From positions 1 through 64,000 of the forward strand of contig JAJKFH010001810.1 of assembly GCA_023333565.1 (NCBI GenBank): a DNA stretch of 64,000 nucleotides, written 5' to 3'. Positions 61,107 through 64,000 of this stretch are shown piece by piece. Within the stretch, counting starts at the first letter, position 1; every line of letters starts with the position of its first letter. A program made the position numbers and the translations under genes. The stretch comes from Puffinus mauretanicus. Lineage: Eukaryota > Chordata > Aves > Procellariiformes > Procellariidae. The notes under the pieces were generated by a model. It had not been told where the DNA came from, did not search any database, and was given only the letters and a program-made list of their open reading frames with translations.

Positions 61107-62950
61107 TGCATCCTATTTTGGGAGCTTGGTTTGTATCAAGTCCTCTGAGGTTACTGGGGTAGTGGACCTATATGATGAATCACTACCATGTCTGGACATC
61201 TCTCTGCAGTTTCAAGCCCCCACCCATAAAATCTGCTTCCTCTGTGAGTTGCACCCTAGGCTGGCACTTATACAGGTCTCTCCCCAGCACCTATTTCAAG
61301 CGTGTCTGACCCACCCCATTCTGCAGTCAGCTGGCACAGATGCTTCAAGCACCCTTCGGTGAAGAACACCTGATAAAGCTTGTTAGAAGCTGCTGGAGGT
61401 TGCAGAAAGTCACAACCTCCTGTTATTCTTTTGCAGTAGCACCAAGACACTCTGACATTCCTTGAAGAGGTCTTTGATGATCCCAGAAGAAGTCTCAAGA
61501 AGATCTAGAAGACTTCAAGGCAGATCCCAGAAACTGCTGTGCAAACTGCTACATCCGTTGGCCACACTCTAATAAAGGAGGTGAAGGAGGAACTTGGTGT
61601 TAATCTATAACCAAGGCTGCAATCCCTGCAATAGGAACTGGGCTGGGTGCTCCTTAAACTGGAAATGAACTGCTTTTAGCTGTGCTGCCAGATGCTTGTC
61701 CACATGATAAAACAACCACCAACTCTTGTCACAAATGTTCTTCTTTTCAGATCAAGGACTGGGATTGTTAAAAGAGAGTATCCTGCAAAATTTATGCCCA
61801 AACTTATGGTGTTGTTAGTCACTCCTTTATAGAAGTTCCAGAACTTACCATATCATAAATAATGTGTCTCATCTGACAGTGAGGCAAAGCTGGTCTCACA
61901 GATTGAAGGCAGTTAGAGGACAGCAAAGGCAATTACATAGATAGGCAATTACAGAAGAAATGAAGCAATGAAACCTGCCTTGTGATGCATGGTTCCCCAA
62001 ATAACAACAGAGTGCTGGAAGCTAAAGAAAATATCGGGATAAGAACAGTCAGAAGAGTGAACTGGGCCAGCTTTTGCCTCAGAAGCCCACATAAGATTTG
62101 TCATACCTCTGTGGGGATATTCTTCAGGTATTGTTTGTGCTAAATGTCAACTCAGTTGCAGAAATTTAAGAAGTTTCTTCAAATCTGCCATGTGTTTGCC
62201 CAATCTTCTGAGACTTTGCAATGTGTAAGAGCTTTCACACCACACTGTGAAAGTTTTGCTGTAATCACAAATCATTCTTTCCAGGAGGAAAAGTGAAGCT
62301 GGCAATGCCCAAACATTAGATCTCAAAGACTACCCTGTAGAGCACTGAGAGATTTCCACACACCACACATGTAGCAGCACATACATGGGAGAGGAGCAAT
62401 CATCTAGTTTGGTTTGGTGAATTCATTTCCCTGTTAACACTGATTTGTGTGTTCAGGTCTAGTGTAGACAAAAAATGCCAAATATTGTGCTAGCTTGAGT
62501 ATTGTGTACTGTGTAACAACCAGCCTCATGTGGTGTTAATCGTGAAAACATCTTCCCCCATCTGACTTGCAAGTCAGAAAAGCTAGAAGGCTCTTCTGCC
62601 GAAGGTCTATCAGAACTGCCAGTGCTCAGCTCCTATGTAATTCCAAGAGAAACAGAGCAAAAATGAGGAGGATGAGAAGCAATTGAAACTATAATTGATT
62701 ATTTACAGTTCCTTAGCATGGACATGAAATCTAGACTGTCAGAATGGTTGAATTGGTCTTGGTTTTTGTATTGCTGTTCTGATCTGGAATGGCAGCAATA
62801 TAACTTTAAAAAAAGAAGCATTTTTCCTTTTGAATCTTGTGCTGTCAGACATATAATATATGTATCTTTAAGGCTCCTCAGTCCTTACAGGAATTCTGTT
62901 TATGTTAGGGTTGAAAGGTTTGAAGTGCTTTCTGGATGAATGCCTCAAGG
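61107..62950. other. Unique DNA, no gene seen
   Basis: No clear exon or repeat. The first few hundred bases (to about 61,580) may be the 5' end of CR1 copy E but are too decayed to call. The 118-codon frame at 61,006-61,362 lies antisense across copy E and its edge and shows no domain. Confidence 0.45.
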
Positions 62951-63060
62951 GCAGCACGTCCCTTGCTCCGTGGTGCGGCTGCAGCAGCGGGCTGGCACGC
63001 CTGGCTGCGGGGAGCCCCCGGCAGTCTGCGGGGCGCGTGGGGGGGGCTGGGGCGAGCGAG
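62951..63060. promoter_or_regulatory. Small CpG-dense GC-rich patch
   Basis: I count 12 CpG dinucleotides in 110 bases, against near absence of CpG in the surrounding AT-rich sequence. It includes GCGGGGCGCGTGG and GGGGCGAGCGAG, which contain GC-box-like words. It is too short for a standard CpG island. It could be a minor promoter, a first exon or a chance unmethylated patch. Overlapping frames on both strands (69-100 codons) carry no recognisable domain. Confidence 0.35.
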
Positions 63061-64000
63061 AGAGCAGTTGTTGCTGAGGGAGTGCCAAAACCAACAATGC
63101 TTGCTATCTGATGAGAGAAAAACTTCATCCCCAGTTTCTGTGAACGGCTAAGTGACATAATCACCTCCAAACTGAGGAAGTTTAACGGCAGTAGCTACCA
63201 GCTTTTTCAGGCTGTACCTGAGCTGTGCTCCTGCAGTGCTGAGAAACACAAAGTAGGTTTAAACAAATGAAGTTGGTCTCAGAGTCAGTCTGCTGAGGTA
63301 CAGCCTGCAGTACAGACACAGCTTTAGATAAATGTTCTGCTTCTCAACTAGATGTAATTGATGTGCTGTGCTGGAAAATTAGGCAAGACACATTCTTTGT
63401 ATCAGTTACACTTCTTCAAAGGAGTTTGTAAGGCTTTCTACAACATCCCAAGCAGAGACAACAGCCTCTCAGAGTGCATACAACAGCTAATCCTTTGTAT
63501 GGAGACAGCTACTACCACATTACAAATTACTACTAAATGCTGAGTATTCACAGCTGTTGTTAACACCATTAGAAACTGCAGCAAAGTCATCTAGCCATGG
63601 TAAGATTCCCAGCTGAAGGCCACCCAGGCTTGGGAAGTGTTAGCTGGTTTTTGTGTCTCTTTTTATTTGTTGAGGAACATAGGTTTCTCCCAAACACAGG
63701 CTGTTAGATCCATCTGAGCTACTGATCTCCATACTATGTCCACACTTCACACTCTGCGGTGTTGTGCTGGGATCACTGTAACAAAATGCATTCAGCCTGA
63801 GGAATAAATAAGGATGAGGGAAGCCTGAGAGGAAATAAGTCTGAGGAAATAAGGATGAATATACAAAATGTGCTTCTGAGCATAAATGACTTGCTGTACA
63901 CCAAAGCTTGATTCAAATATCCTTTGTGATCAACAGCAGCGTTAAGCAGCTGGGTAACAGAGAGTGTATTCAAGGGAAGGAAAACAGCTGCAATAAGCAG
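63061..64000. other. Unique DNA to window end, no gene seen
   Basis: No recognised exon, RNA gene or transposon. The small GAGGAAATAAG-type repeat near 63,797-63,855 (related AGGAAATAAG, AGGATGA units) is a local low-complexity duplication. Confidence 0.5.

Noticed and set aside
1..64000. tRNA or rRNA genes, CRISPR arrays, bacterial operons, mitochondrial insertions
   Set aside because: I read for these on both strands and saw no supported example. tRNA-like words were limited to the MIR-like SINE heads.

Overview
The window looks like non-coding DNA from a bird. It is AT-rich and carries several CR1 LINE copies with the (ATTCTATG)n-type 3' end typical of birds. It also has one solo LTR of the avian class III (ERVL-like) type with a clean 5-bp target duplication, plus a few older amniote repeat fossils (MIR-like SINEs, ancient CR1). 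The CR1 subfamilies and the LTR suggest a neoavian bird, but the species cannot be fixed from sequence reading alone. I found no convincing host protein-coding exon, tRNA, rRNA, CRISPR array or bacterial-type operon. The window is best read as a large intron or an intergenic interval.

Layout. Positions 1-35.7 kb are repeat-poor, AT-rich unique sequence. They contain a (TTCTC)n edge repeat, a roughly 285-bp purine tract (11.4-11.7 kb), a decayed plus-strand CR1 reverse-transcriptase relic (12.6-13.1 kb), the solo LTR on the minus strand (18,086-18,684), MIR-like fossils at 18.9 and 32.9 kb, and a GC-richer patch at 22.7-23.3 kb. From 35.7 to 61.1 kb CR1 elements are frequent and almost all lie on the minus strand. 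There are two relatively young copies of one subfamily (35.7 and 58.2 kb), two copies of a second subfamily (37.8 and 48.6 kb), an old composite copy that keeps pieces of both ORF1 and ORF2 (59.1-61.1 kb), a very degraded copy (55.6-56.6 kb), a possible amniote-age CR1 3' end (42.6 kb), and one short plus-strand 3' end (52.6 kb). The last 3 kb is unique sequence with a small, very CpG-dense patch at 62,951-63,060.

Protein-coding content is limited to transposon remains. The best is the C-terminal 304 codons of a CR1 ORF2 (35,819-36,733, minus), unbroken from the SGVPQG block through the FADD catalytic motif to the stop codon. Other CR1 copies carry frameshifts, deletions or catalytic substitutions. 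None is a complete element, so none could move by itself. The long open frames in the purine tract and inside the LTR are shadows of base composition.

I found no new biological system here. The items most worth checking are the composite CR1 whose ORF1 esterase region is joined directly to the reverse-transcriptase region, a frame-breaking site apparently shared by both subfamily-2 CR1 copies, the CpG-dense patch near the right end, and the contrast between the repeat-poor left half and the CR1-rich, mostly minus-strand right half.
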